Under the pieces are notes generated by a model. The model made no database searches. It had not been told where the DNA came from and saw only the letters and a list, made by a program, of their open reading frames with translations. Positions 16,332 to 25,051 of a DNA stretch of 64,000 nucleotides are shown in pieces. A program made the position numbers and the translations under genes. Each line of letters begins with the position of its first letter. Within the stretch, counting starts at the first letter, position 1. Source of the stretch: Pseudorhodoferax aquiterrae (GTDB taxonomy: Bacteria > Pseudomonadota > Gammaproteobacteria > Burkholderiales > Burkholderiaceae_C); the NCBI RefSeq assembly GCF_014652235.1, contig NZ_BMYK01000002.1, positions 310,001 to 374,000 of the forward strand, given 5' to 3'.

Positions 16332-17384
16332 TCACGACTTCAGCTCATACCATGCGACGCCGCTCCCATCCACGGTGCACCCTACGGCGCTTTCCGCGAT
16401 GAAGTAATTCATACAGGCCACGGCCTCGCCCGTGGCGAGACTCAGTTGCTGCCCGTCCTGCTCATCGATGGCACGGTGGAACAAGGCGGGGAACACGTCC
16501 ACGATGCGCTGCGGCCCGCCCGTCAGCGACTGGCGCAGCCGTTCCAGCGCCCGCTCCTGACCGGCGCGCAGCGAGCCCAGGCGTTCGTGCAGCCCGTAGA
16601 AGGGTTCATTGTGCGAGGGCAGCACCAGCACATCGGCGGGCACTTCCCGCGCCAGCTTGTCCAGCGACTCGAACCACTCCTTGAGCGGATTGGCCTGCGG
16701 CTCGGTGGCGAACACCGACACGTTCGACGAGATGCGCGGCAGCACCTGGTCGCCCGCAACCAGCAGTTTCAGGCCGGGGCAGTACAGGCAGGCATGCTCC
16801 GGCGAATGGCCGCCGGTGGTGATGACCCGCCAGGCGTGCGCGCCCAACTGCAGCAGGTCGCCATCCTGCAGGCGCCGGAAGCTCTCGGGCAGCGCATGGA
16901 TGTGCTTGCCGAAGCTGCCGAAGCGGCTGCGGTAGCCCTCGATGGCTGCCTCCGACCAGCCCGCGCGGCGGTGGAACAGCACGCCGTCGGGCGGCGCCTC
17001 GCGGTTCGTGTCGGCGTGCATCACGCGGCAGCTCAGGTATTCCAGGCGGCTCATGTGCAGCGGCACGCCAGCGCGGCGCGTGAACCAGCCTGCCAGCCCG
17101 ATGTGGTCGGGGTGCATGTGCGTGGTGTACACGCCCTGCAGCGGTCGCGCCAGCGGCCCCTCACCCATCAGCGCCAGCCAGTCGGCCACGGTGGTGGGGT
17201 TGTTCAGGCCGGTGTCCACCAGCACCCAGCCATCGTGCGTGTCGATGGCCCAGACGTTGATGTGGTCGAGCCGGAACGGCATGGACAGCCGGATCCAGCG
17301 CACGCCGGGGGCGACCTCGACCGTGTGGTGCGACGCCGGGGGCTCGAAGGGGTAGGTCAGCGCGGGGGTGTCTGGCTTCGTCAT
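16332..17384 (-). CDS. MBL-fold metallo-hydrolase
   Basis: This 350-residue cytoplasmic protein carries the metallo-beta-lactamase metal site THMHPDHIGLAGW (residues 88-100, HxHxDH), a later HSPEHACLYCPGLKLLVAGDQVLP, and SHNEPFYGLHERL. The layout matches glyoxalase II-like or RNaseZ-like MBL hydrolases of acyl-CoA catabolic clusters, which may cleave thioesters or lactones. It is the last gene of a long minus-strand cluster and lies 9 bases after the SDR gene. Substrate unknown. Confidence 0.85.
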   Translation of the reverse strand: MTKPDTPALTYPFEPPASHHTVEVAPGVRWIRLSMPFRLDHINVWAIDTHDGWVLVDTGLNNPTTVADWLALMGEGPLARPLQGVYTTHMHPDHIGLAGWFTRRAGVPLHMSRLEYLSCRVMHADTNREAPPDGVLFHRRAGWSEAAIEGYRSRFGSFGKHIHALPESFRRLQDGDLLQLGAHAWRVITTGGHSPEHACLYCPGLKLLVAGDQVLPRISSNVSVFATEPQANPLKEWFESLDKLAREVPADVLVLPSHNEPFYGLHERLGSLRAGQERALERLRQSLTGGPQRIVDVFPALFHRAIDEQDGQQLSLATGEAVACMNYFIAESAVGCTVDGSGVAWYELKS

Positions 17385-17393
17385 CGCATCAGG

Positions 17394-18227
17394 TTATATG
17401 CCAGTGAGCCCGCCCGTGCACAGCAGGGTCTGGCCGCTCACGTAGTCGGACTCGGGAATGCAGAACAGGTAGGCCGCGCCGGCGGCCTCCTCGGGCGTGC
17501 CGGCCCGGCCCAGCGGAATGTTCCGCTCCATCGCTGCCATCAGGTCCGGGTTCACGCCCACCTTGATCTCGCGTCCCTCGACCTGGATGGCGGCGTCGGA
17601 ATCGGCGGTGGCCTCGGTCATGCGGGTGCGGATGAGGCCGTAGGCCACGCAATTGACCGTGGTGTTCAGGCGCCCCCACTCCTTGGCCAGCGCCATGGTC
17701 AGGCCCACGATGCCCGCCTTGGCGGCGGAGTAGTTGACCTGCCCCGCATTGCCGAAGACGCCCGAGACCGAGGAGACGTTGACCACCTTGCGCACCACAC
17801 GGCGGCCGGCCTCGGCGTCGGCCCGGCTCAGCGCGCGGACCACCGGCTGCGCCGCGCGCAGGATGCGGAACGGCGCGGTCAGGTGCACGTCGATCATCGC
17901 GTCCCACTGCGCGTCGCTCATCTTCTGGATGACGTTGTCCCAGGTGTAGCCCGCGTTGTTGATGAGGATGTCCAGCCCGCCAAACGCGCCGGTGGCCGTG
18001 CCGATCAGCCGGTCGGCGAAACCGGCTTCGGCCACGCTGCCGCAGCAGGCCACCGCCTCGCCGCCCAGCGCGATGATCTCCTCGCGCACGGCCATGGCGG
18101 GTTCGTCGTCGAGGTCGTTGAGGACGAGCCGGGCCCCTTCGCCCGCGAGCTTGAGGGCCATCGCCCGGCCAATACCCCGGCCCGAGCCGGTGACCACGGC
18201 CACCTTGCCGCGCAGTTTTTCCGACAT
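17394..18227 (-). CDS. Short-chain dehydrogenase/reductase
   Basis: This 277-residue SDR has the nucleotide-binding motif TGSGRGIGRAMALKLAG at residues 13-29, NNAG at the end of strand 4, the catalytic serine region NVSSVSG and the YSAAK pair. The FabG-like layout suggests NAD(P)-dependent oxidation of a hydroxyacyl intermediate. The C-terminus lacks extra domains. It is preceded by AGGAGG-type sequence at 18236 and lies between an acyl-CoA ligase and an MBL hydrolase, so it probably performs the hydroxyacyl dehydrogenase step of the pathway. Confidence 0.88.
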   Translation of the reverse strand: MSEKLRGKVAVVTGSGRGIGRAMALKLAGEGARLVLNDLDDEPAMAVREEIIALGGEAVACCGSVAEAGFADRLIGTATGAFGGLDILINNAGYTWDNVIQKMSDAQWDAMIDVHLTAPFRILRAAQPVVRALSRADAEAGRRVVRKVVNVSSVSGVFGNAGQVNYSAAKAGIVGLTMALAKEWGRLNTTVNCVAYGLIRTRMTEATADSDAAIQVEGREIKVGVNPDLMAAMERNIPLGRAGTPEEAAGAAYLFCIPESDYVSGQTLLCTGGLTGI

Positions 18228-18243
18228 GGTGTGCTCCTCCTGT

Positions 18244-19848
18244 TTACCGGGCGGGTGCCGCCTCGGCGTCGTAGGCGCCGGCGCTGCCTTGCTGGCGCAG
18301 GACGGCGCGCTGGATCTTGCCGGTCGCCGTCTTGGGCAGGCTGTCCATCTGGCGCAGGTAGCGCGGCTTGGCGAAGCGTGGCAGTTGGGCGCTGGCCTGG
18401 CGGACGATGTCCGCCATGTCCAGCGCCGCTCCCTCGCTGGGCACCAGGGCGAGCATCACCTCGTCCTCCCCGCCCGCGCCCTGCGCCGGAACGGCGTAGG
18501 CCGCCACTTCATGGACGCCGGGCAACTGGCCCACCACGACCTCGACCTCGGTGGCCGAGATGTTCTCGCCCCGGCGGCGGATGCAGTCCTTGATGCGGTC
18601 CACGAAGGTGATAAGCCCCTGTTCGTCCCGCGTGCCTGCATCGCCCGTGTGGAACCAGAGGTTGCGCCAGGCCTCGACCGTTTTCGCCGGGACGTTCAGG
18701 TAGCCCGCCATGAAGCCGAAGGGCACCTTGGGCCGCACCAGGATTTCGCCCACTTGCCCGGCCAGCACCGGCACATCGGTCTCGGGGTCGGCGATGCAGA
18801 TCTCGAAACGGTCCTCGTGCGCCCAGCCGGCCGCGTTCGGCGCAGCGTGCCCGATGCGCCCCCAGATGGGAATGCCGACCTCGGTCATGCCGAACCCAGA
18901 CAGCACGTCCTTCACGCCGAAGCGCTCGCGGAACACGGCCTCGTGCTGGGCCGGGTTGGGCGCGCTCAGGCTGGCGCGCAGGCGGTGGTCGCGGTCCTGC
19001 TCCGTGGGCGGCTGGTTGATGACGAACATGGCCGTCGTGCCCAGGTGGTTGGTCAGCGTGGCGCCGCTGCGGCGGATGTCGGCCAGCCAAGTGCTGGCGC
19101 TGAACCGCTGCTTGAGGAAGGCCGGTATGCCCGCCAGCACCGTCGCCCCCAGTTGCATGAACAGACCGTTGGCATGGAACAGGGGCAGGCAAATGTAGTA
19201 CTTGTCGGCCTCGGTGATCTCCAGGCTGCGTATCGCCCCCAGCCCGAGCAGGGCGCAGTGGCAGTGCGGCATCAGCACGCCCTTACTGGGCCCGGTAGTG
19301 CCGGAGGTGTACATGATGCAGAAGATGTCCTCGGGCCGGGGCGCGGGGCCTTCCCACGGCGCGCAGGCGCTGCTGTCCATCCAGGCCACCTGCCGCCAGC
19401 GTTCGGGCACGGCGGCGGGCGCGTCGCCCACCACGACCAGGGTGCGCAGGTGGGGCAGCTCATCCGCCAGGCTGGCGACGTGCTCGACCAGCGCGGAGTC
19501 CACCACGATGGTGGCCAGTTGGCAATCGTTCAACTGGTGGCGGAGGAAGGAGGAACGCAGCTCGGTGTTGAGCATCACCGCCGTGGCCCGCAGGTAGCCG
19601 ATGCCGAACGTGGTCGCCACCATGGCGCAGCTGTTGGACATGAAGACGCCAACGCGCTCTTCGGGCTGCACGCCCAGTTGGTGGTGCAGGAAGCTCGCAA
19701 ACCGCTGGCTGCTGGTGAACGCCTGCCCCACGGTGAAGGCGATGCCCTGGCTGTCCTCCAGCCAGGGCGCTGCGGGGCGGCTGGCGGCCCATTCGCGCAG
19801 GGCATCGGTCAGCGTGCATGCGTGGGGTTCGTGGATGCGGCTGTACAT
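18244..19848 (-). CDS. Acyl-CoA ligase (class I adenylate-forming, CaiC-like)
   Basis: This 534-residue enzyme has the AMP-binding P-loop IMYTSGTTGPSKGVLMPH, the A5 region GFGMTEVG, the A7 motif WFHTGDAGTRDEQG, and RIKDCIRRRGENISATEVE. The C-terminal lysine motif LPKTATGKIQR supplies the adenylation lysine. It would activate a carboxylic acid to its CoA thioester with ATP. Similarity in style to CaiC and crotonobetaine/carnitine-CoA ligases suggests a short or medium acid, but specificity cannot be read. Together with the second ligase at 27096-28661 the cluster has two activating enzymes. Confidence 0.88.
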   Translation of the reverse strand: MYSRIHEPHACTLTDALREWAASRPAAPWLEDSQGIAFTVGQAFTSSQRFASFLHHQLGVQPEERVGVFMSNSCAMVATTFGIGYLRATAVMLNTELRSSFLRHQLNDCQLATIVVDSALVEHVASLADELPHLRTLVVVGDAPAAVPERWRQVAWMDSSACAPWEGPAPRPEDIFCIMYTSGTTGPSKGVLMPHCHCALLGLGAIRSLEITEADKYYICLPLFHANGLFMQLGATVLAGIPAFLKQRFSASTWLADIRRSGATLTNHLGTTAMFVINQPPTEQDRDHRLRASLSAPNPAQHEAVFRERFGVKDVLSGFGMTEVGIPIWGRIGHAAPNAAGWAHEDRFEICIADPETDVPVLAGQVGEILVRPKVPFGFMAGYLNVPAKTVEAWRNLWFHTGDAGTRDEQGLITFVDRIKDCIRRRGENISATEVEVVVGQLPGVHEVAAYAVPAQGAGGEDEVMLALVPSEGAALDMADIVRQASAQLPRFAKPRYLRQMDSLPKTATGKIQRAVLRQQGSAGAYDAEAAPAR

Positions 19849-19859
19849 GGCCTTCTCTT

Positions 19860-20480
19860 TCAGACTTCGAGATCCTGGAGCCAGGGAACGTGGGCCAGCG
19901 CCTCCGAGGGCATGGGCTCCAGCTCCGAGCCCATCAGGCCGTTCCAGCGATTGAACCAGCCGACCATGGCCACGCAGGACACGATCTCGACGATTTCCTC
20001 CTCGGAGAAGACCTGCCGGGCCTGGTCGATGGCCTGGCCCGGTTCGCGCACCGGCAGGCTGCCGCCTGCGGTGGCGATGGCCAGCGCCTTGCGCTCCTGC
20101 TCGGTGTACCGAGGGTCGTCCCGGTAGGACGGCAGCGCGGCCAGCTTGTCCCAGCCCACGCCCAGGTGGTGGGCGGCGTGGACGAGGTGCGTCGTCGTAT
20201 AGCGACAGCGCGCACCGCGCGCGGCTTCCGCGGCGATCAGGAAGCGCAGCGCCTGGGTGAGCTGCCCGTCGCCGCGCAGCGTCACGCTCAACAGCTTGAG
20301 CAGCGCGGGCACCACGCCGGGTTTGCGCGCCATGGTCAGCAGCGCATTCGGGCGGTAGCCGACGAAATCCACCAGCTCTTCGAGCACGGGGTCGCGCGAG
20401 CGGGGGTCGCTTTCATGCAGGGGCGCGATGCGCGCGGCGGTGCGGGCGTTCATGGGCATGCCTTGGATTGGGGTTTGCAT
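19860..20480 (-). CDS. Carboxymuconolactone decarboxylase/AhpD-family protein
   Basis: This protein of about 206 residues has the all-helical CMD/AhpD layout: GYRPNALLTMARKPGVVPALLKLLSVTL, then ALRFLIAAEAARGARCRYTTTHLVHAAHHLGV, which corresponds to the conserved E-x-A-x-x-x-x-C-x-Y-C-x-x-H helix although the first position pair is altered (ARGARCRYTTTH, with only one cysteine). It therefore probably lacks AhpD disulfide reductase activity. Possible starts are ATGs at 20480, 20459 and 20453; none has a strong ribosome-binding site. The function in this cluster is unknown. Confidence 0.75.
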   Translation of the reverse strand: MQTPIQGMPMNARTAARIAPLHESDPRSRDPVLEELVDFVGYRPNALLTMARKPGVVPALLKLLSVTLRGDGQLTQALRFLIAAEAARGARCRYTTTHLVHAAHHLGVGWDKLAALPSYRDDPRYTEQERKALAIATAGGSLPVREPGQAIDQARQVFSEEEIVEIVSCVAMVGWFNRWNGLMGSELEPMPSEALAHVPWLQDLEV

Positions 20481-20493
20481 GGGCACGGAGCGG

Positions 20494-21201
20494 TCACGCC
20501 GCTGCGCCCGTCGTGATGAGGCCCTCGACGTGGGCGCGCTGCGCGTCCAGTTCCTGGGCCGTGCCGGACCAGGCGACCTGGCCATGGTCCAGCACGTACT
20601 GGCGGTGGGCCAGCTTCAGGGGCACCTTGAGGTTCTGCTCCACCAGCACGATGCCGGTGCCCTGGCGATGGACTTCGCTGAACACGCGGACCAGTTGGTC
20701 CACGATGACCGGCGCCAGCCCCTCGGTGGGTTCGTCGAGCAGCAGCATGCGCGGGTTGCCCAGCAGGGCGCGCCCGATCGACAGCATCTGCTGCTCGCCG
20801 CCGGAGAGCTGGTCGCCGCCGAAGTCCAGCCGTTCCCGCAGGCGCGGGAAGGCGTCCAGCACCCGGTCGAGGGTCCAGTGCCCCGGCTGGTGGGCCAGCG
20901 CGCCGATCTTGAGGTTCTCCAGCACCGACAGGTTGGGGAAGATGCGGCGCGTGTCCGGCACCAGCGCCACGCCGAGCTTGGCGATGGCCTCCACGCCCAG
21001 GCCCGAAATGTCCTGCTCGCCCAGCAGGCGCCGGCCGGCCACCAGGGGCATCAGGCCGACCAGGGCCTTGAGCAGCGTGGTTTTGCCTGCGCCGTTGCGC
21101 CCGACGATGGCGACGATTTCATGGAAATCGATCCGCACGGAGATTTCTTCCAGCGCCAGGGCCTGGCCGTACCTGACGCTGGCTTTTTCGAGTTCGATCA
21201 C
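20494..21201 (-). CDS. ABC importer ATP-binding protein, LivF-like (second system)
   Basis: This 235-residue ATPase has Walker A GRNGAGKTT, signature QLSGGEQQMLSIGRALLG, Walker B LLLDEPTEGLAP and IVLVEQNL. The compact size and VPDTRRIFPNLSVLENL segment are LivF-like. It overlaps the LivG-like gene by ATGA at 21198-21201. It is a cytoplasmic motor subunit of the second Liv-type importer, and is only distantly similar to the ATPase at 2771-3487, so this is a separate system and not a recent duplication. Confidence 0.9.
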   Translation of the reverse strand: MIELEKASVRYGQALALEEISVRIDFHEIVAIVGRNGAGKTTLLKALVGLMPLVAGRRLLGEQDISGLGVEAIAKLGVALVPDTRRIFPNLSVLENLKIGALAHQPGHWTLDRVLDAFPRLRERLDFGGDQLSGGEQQMLSIGRALLGNPRMLLLDEPTEGLAPVIVDQLVRVFSEVHRQGTGIVLVEQNLKVPLKLAHRQYVLDHGQVAWSGTAQELDAQRAHVEGLITTGAAA

Positions 21202-21950
21202 TGCGCGTCCTCCCCAAGGTAAATCGACCGCACCGCTTCGTTCCTGCGGATGTCCTCGGGGGCGCCGCAGGCGATGACCGAGCCGTTGCTCATGACCACG
21301 ATTTCGTGGGACAGCGACATCACCGCATCCATGTTGTGCTCGATCAGCAGCACCGTGCGCCCCTGCGCGGCCTTGCGGATCAGGGCCAGCGCGGCCTGGA
21401 TCTCGTGGTGGCCGATGCCCGCCAGCGGTTCGTCCAGCAGCAAAATCCTGGGATCGGGCAGCAGGGTCACGCCCAGTTCCAGCGAGCGCTGCAGGCCGTA
21501 GGGCAGCGTGCCCGCGACGTCGTCGCGGTGGGCCGCCAGCCCCGTCAGCTCCAGGATGGCATCCAGCTGCTCGCGGAACTGCCGGTCGAAGTGGCGGCTC
21601 ATCCAGAAGGGCTGGAACCCGGGCCGGCGGGACTGGGCCGCGACCAGCAGGTTCTCGGCCACCGTCATTTCGCCGAAGATCTTGATGATCTGGAAGCTGC
21701 GCCCGATGCCCATGCGGGCCCGTTCGTAGGCGGGGCGCTGGCTGATCTCCCGGCCGCCGCAGTACACCTTGCCCGCATGGCGCATCTGCCGCCCGGCCAG
21801 CACGTTCAGCAGCGTGGTCTTGCCCGCGCCGTTGGGTCCGATCAGGCCGTAGATGCAGCCCTCCAGGAATTCATGGCTGACGTCGTTGACCGCCTTCAGG
21901 GCGCCGTAGCTGACAGTCACGCCCTCGCACCGCAGTGCTGCCTGGCTCAT
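21198..21950 (-). CDS. ABC importer ATP-binding protein, LivG-like (second system)
   Basis: This 250-residue ATPase starts MSQAALRCEGVTVSYGALKAVNDV at an ATG overlapping the LivM stop (21947-21950). Walker A is GPNGAGKTT, the signature region is GTLPYGLQRSLELGVTLL and Walker B is ILLLDEPLAGIGHHE, with LLIEHNM as the switch. As in many LivG proteins the signature departs from LSGGQ. The upstream extension of the reading frame lies inside LivM and is not coding. Confidence 0.9.
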   Translation of the reverse strand: MSQAALRCEGVTVSYGALKAVNDVSHEFLEGCIYGLIGPNGAGKTTLLNVLAGRQMRHAGKVYCGGREISQRPAYERARMGIGRSFQIIKIFGEMTVAENLLVAAQSRRPGFQPFWMSRHFDRQFREQLDAILELTGLAAHRDDVAGTLPYGLQRSLELGVTLLPDPRILLLDEPLAGIGHHEIQAALALIRKAAQGRTVLLIEHNMDAVMSLSHEIVVMSNGSVIACGAPEDIRRNEAVRSIYLGEDAQ

Positions 21951-22915
21951 CGCGCACCTCCGCGCCGGTTCTTCTGGTAGGCCGCGAAACCCTGCTCCAG
22001 CTCGCCAACGATGCCGCGCGGGAAGAAGATGGTTGCAAGGATGAACACCAGGCCCAGCACGCCGTACCAGTACTCGGTCCAGCTGCTCAGCCATTCCTTG
22101 AGCACCTCGAAGGCGATCACGCCGACGGTGGCGCCCCACAGCGAGCCGGAGCCGCCCAGCAGGGTCATGATGATCACGTCCCCCGAGGTGGTCCAGTGCA
22201 GCATCTGCGGGTTCATGTACATCAGCAGCGAGGCCAGCAGCGCCCCCGCCAGGCCGCTCAGGCCGCCCGAGATCACGAAGGTGATCTGCTTGTAGCGGTT
22301 GACGTTGAAGCCCAGTTGGTCGGCGCGGGTCTCGTTGCCACGGATCGCCGCGATCACGCGGCCGAACGGCGAACTGCGCAGCGAGATCACCGCCAGCATG
22401 ACCAGGGCATACACGCCCAGCACGAACCAGTAGTAGTGGACGGGGTCGTAGAAGTCGATGCCCAGGAAGCCCGGGCGCTCCACGCCCGAGATGCCGTCCG
22501 ACCCGCCAGTGAAGCCGCGCAGCTTGCTGTCCGCCAGGATGAAGATCAGCTGGGACAGCGCCAGGGTCACCAGCGCGAAGAAGATGCCGGACACCCGCAG
22601 CGCGAAGAAGCTGAACAGCAGGGCGAACGCAGCCCCCACGATGATGGCCAGGCCCACGCCGGCGGAGAAAGGCAGCCCGTATTTCTGCGTCGCCAGGGCC
22701 ACGGCGTAGCCGCCCACCCCGAGGAAGGTGGCGTGCCCGAAGGACACCATGCCCAAAGCGCCGAACACGAAGTCGAAGCCGATGGCGAAGATCGCCCAGA
22801 TGGCCGCCAGGGTGACCAGCTGGATCAGCGCTTCACTCGGGTTGAGGAAGGGCAGCAGGATGCCGGCCGCGGCCAGCAGCAGGCCGAAGCAGATGTCGAA
22901 CAGGGAGAGTTTCAT
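21947..22915 (-). CDS. ABC importer permease, LivM-like (second system)
   Basis: This 322-residue polytopic membrane protein contains IGFDFVFGALGMVSFGHATFLGVGGYAVAL, the LivM signature, and the ATPase-contact loop TLLGGSGSLWGATVGVIAFE. About nine hydrophobic segments are visible. It overlaps the LivH-like gene at 22912-22915 (ATGA). It forms the membrane channel together with that protein. Confidence 0.9.
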   Translation of the reverse strand: MKLSLFDICFGLLLAAAGILLPFLNPSEALIQLVTLAAIWAIFAIGFDFVFGALGMVSFGHATFLGVGGYAVALATQKYGLPFSAGVGLAIIVGAAFALLFSFFALRVSGIFFALVTLALSQLIFILADSKLRGFTGGSDGISGVERPGFLGIDFYDPVHYYWFVLGVYALVMLAVISLRSSPFGRVIAAIRGNETRADQLGFNVNRYKQITFVISGGLSGLAGALLASLLMYMNPQMLHWTTSGDVIIMTLLGGSGSLWGATVGVIAFEVLKEWLSSWTEYWYGVLGLVFILATIFFPRGIVGELEQGFAAYQKNRRGGAR

Positions 22916-23769
22916 GCCGTCCTCGCCGCGCGGTAGAACAAGCCCTGCGGGCGCGTCAAGAGGGTGCCGATCAGCAGCACGAAGGTCATGATGTCCACCC
23001 AGCCGGGCAGGTACACGTAGCCCAGGGCACGCACCATGCCGATCAGCATGGACGCCGCGATCGCCCCCCGGATGTTCCCCAGCCCACCCAGGATCACGAC
23101 GATGAAGCAGTCGATGATGGTGTTGGTCGCCATACCCAGCTCGATGGGGAACAGCGGCGCCGCGATCGCGCCCGCCAGGCCCGACAGGCCACAGCCCGTG
23201 GCGAAGACCGCCATGCGGATCGCGCCCACTGGCAGGCCCAGGATGCGCACCATTTCCGCGTCGCTGCTGGCGGCCCGCACGAGCATGCCGAAAGTGCTCT
23301 TCTCAAGCACCAAGTACAGGCCCGCCGAGACGAGAGCGCCGAACCCGATCACGAACAGCCGGTACATCGGGATCGTGCTGCCCAGCATGTCCACGGTGCC
23401 GTTCCACAGCGGCGGAATCGCCACCTCCTGGTAGCCGGGGCCCCAGACGAAGCGCACCACGTCGCTCAGGATCAGGATCAGGCCGAAGGTCAGGATCAGC
23501 TGGTAGAAGTGCGGGCGCTCGTAGAGCGGTCGCAGCGCCAGCTTCTCGATCACCGCGCCCGCCAGCGCGGTGAAGAACGTAGCGGCCAGCACGCCCATGA
23601 GGAACGAGCCCGTGCGCCGCCCCGTTTCATACGAGACGTAGGCGCCCAACATATAGATGGCACCGTGGGCAAAATTGATCACACCCAGCATGCCGAAGAT
23701 GAGCGTCAGGCCCGCCGCCAGCAAAAACAGCAGCATGCCCAGGCTCAAGCCGATCACGATAGTTGACAT
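22912..23769 (-). CDS. ABC importer permease, LivH-like (second system)
   Basis: This 285-residue membrane protein contains ILGMLGVINFAHGAIYMLGAYVSYE-type LivH sequence near the start and the loop IVVILGGLGNIRGAIAASMLIG near the end. It lies 48 bases downstream of the binding protein gene. With the LivM-like protein it forms the translocation pore. Confidence 0.9.
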   Translation of the reverse strand: MSTIVIGLSLGMLLFLLAAGLTLIFGMLGVINFAHGAIYMLGAYVSYETGRRTGSFLMGVLAATFFTALAGAVIEKLALRPLYERPHFYQLILTFGLILILSDVVRFVWGPGYQEVAIPPLWNGTVDMLGSTIPMYRLFVIGFGALVSAGLYLVLEKSTFGMLVRAASSDAEMVRILGLPVGAIRMAVFATGCGLSGLAGAIAAPLFPIELGMATNTIIDCFIVVILGGLGNIRGAIAASMLIGMVRALGYVYLPGWVDIMTFVLLIGTLLTRPQGLFYRAARTA

Positions 23770-23817
23770 AGCGATTCACCGAGTGCGGAAGGCCGGGGCG
23801 GCCTCCCGCTGCGGCCT

Positions 23818-25014
23818 TCAGTTCTTGCAGGCCTCGAACAGCTTCTCTTCGGGAAAGACCTTGGTGATCTTCATCGTCAGCGCGGGGGCTGGCGGGGTGC
23901 CCTGCACCACCTCGCCCCAGAAGCCCGGCTGCAGGGCCTGGTGGTCGCAGGCACGCATGGTCTTCTTGCCTTCCACGGAGTTCTCGCGGACGCTGGCGGC
24001 GAAGGCGTCCACCCACTTCTCCTTGTCCCAGGAGCCGGTCTTTTCCACCGTGTCCAGCCACCACGCCATGCCGTCGTAGGCCTCCCCGGCCGTCATGCTG
24101 GGGAAGATGCCGAACTTCTTGCGGTAGGCCTCGACGAACTTGCGGTTGGCGGCGGTGTCGATGGTGTGGTCGTAGCGCAGGCCGGAATTGACGCCCAGCG
24201 AGGCCGGCCCCACGGCCGCCGCCATGGTTTCATCGGCGGCCACGGGTCCGAAAAGCACCTTGCTCTTGCCCAGGTTCACCTGGCCGGCCTGCTTGAGCAA
24301 AGTAACCACGTCCGAGCCCGTCAGCATCAGCAGCACGCCGTCGGCGTCGGACTTGGCGATCTTGTCCACGATGGACGAATAGTCGCGGTTGCCCAGGGGC
24401 GGGAAGTCCTCACCCACGATCTGGATACCGTTGGGGCCGGTCTGCTGCTTGATCCACTCGTAGCCGTCACGGGTGGCCTGGTAGTCGGCGGTAACGATGT
24501 AGATCTTCTTGAGCTTCCTGTCCTGCATGTACGCCAGCGCCATGCGGTTTTCCATGCCCAGGTTGTTCGATGTACGGAAGGTGTAGCGGGAGCCGCCGGG
24601 CACGGTGATCTTGTCGTCCGCCGAGATGGTGACGAGGTGGGGCACCTTGCGCTGCTTGGCCAGGTTCATGACCGCCAGCGTGGAGGCGGAGCTGAGCGCA
24701 CCGAAGATCATGTGCGAGCCCTCGGAGATCAGCTTGGTGGCCTTCTGCACGGCGGGCTGGGGCTTGGTTTCGTCGTCCTCCCAGGTGACTTCGATGGGCA
24801 CGCCCATCACCTTGCCGCCGCGCTCCTCGACGGCGATCTGCACGCCCCGGCGCATGTCCTCGCCCAGCAGCCCGTAGGGACCGGAGAGCGACAGCACGCC
24901 GCCGATCTTGAACTTCTCGGGCTTGGACTGGGCATGCCCGTTGGACACCAGCCCCATGGCCGCCGCCGCGGCGACCACCATGCCCTTTTTAAACCATTTC
25001 GCAACGCTAACCAT
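23818..25014 (-). CDS. ABC transporter periplasmic substrate-binding protein (second system)
   Basis: This 398-residue Liv-type binding protein starts MVSVAKWFKKGMVVAAAAAMGLVSNGHAQ, a clear Sec signal with cleavage expected after GHAQ or HAQS. The mature protein begins KFKIGGVLSLSGPYGLLGEDMRRGVQIAVEERGG, typical of Peripla_BP_6. It delivers the substrate to the LivHM-like pore encoded next. Its low similarity to the first binding protein (800-1990) suggests a different ligand. Confidence 0.9.
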   Translation of the reverse strand: MVSVAKWFKKGMVVAAAAAMGLVSNGHAQSKPEKFKIGGVLSLSGPYGLLGEDMRRGVQIAVEERGGKVMGVPIEVTWEDDETKPQPAVQKATKLISEGSHMIFGALSSASTLAVMNLAKQRKVPHLVTISADDKITVPGGSRYTFRTSNNLGMENRMALAYMQDRKLKKIYIVTADYQATRDGYEWIKQQTGPNGIQIVGEDFPPLGNRDYSSIVDKIAKSDADGVLLMLTGSDVVTLLKQAGQVNLGKSKVLFGPVAADETMAAAVGPASLGVNSGLRYDHTIDTAANRKFVEAYRKKFGIFPSMTAGEAYDGMAWWLDTVEKTGSWDKEKWVDAFAASVRENSVEGKKTMRACDHQALQPGFWGEVVQGTPPAPALTMKITKVFPEEKLFEACKN

Positions 25015-25051
25015 GATGTGTCTCCTGTCGTTGATTTGCATGTATTCCAGG

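Noticed and set aside
16296-18593. A 765-codon + strand open frame opposite the MBL, SDR and ligase genes
   Set aside because: The minus-strand genes have clear domains and motifs. The + strand frame has no recognisable family, skewed His/Arg/Gln composition and is a typical high-GC shadow.
19860-20480. A functional AhpD-type alkylhydroperoxidase
   Set aside because: The CxxC active-site pair of AhpD is not present in the corresponding helix (RCRYTTTH has one cysteine), so only family membership is claimed.
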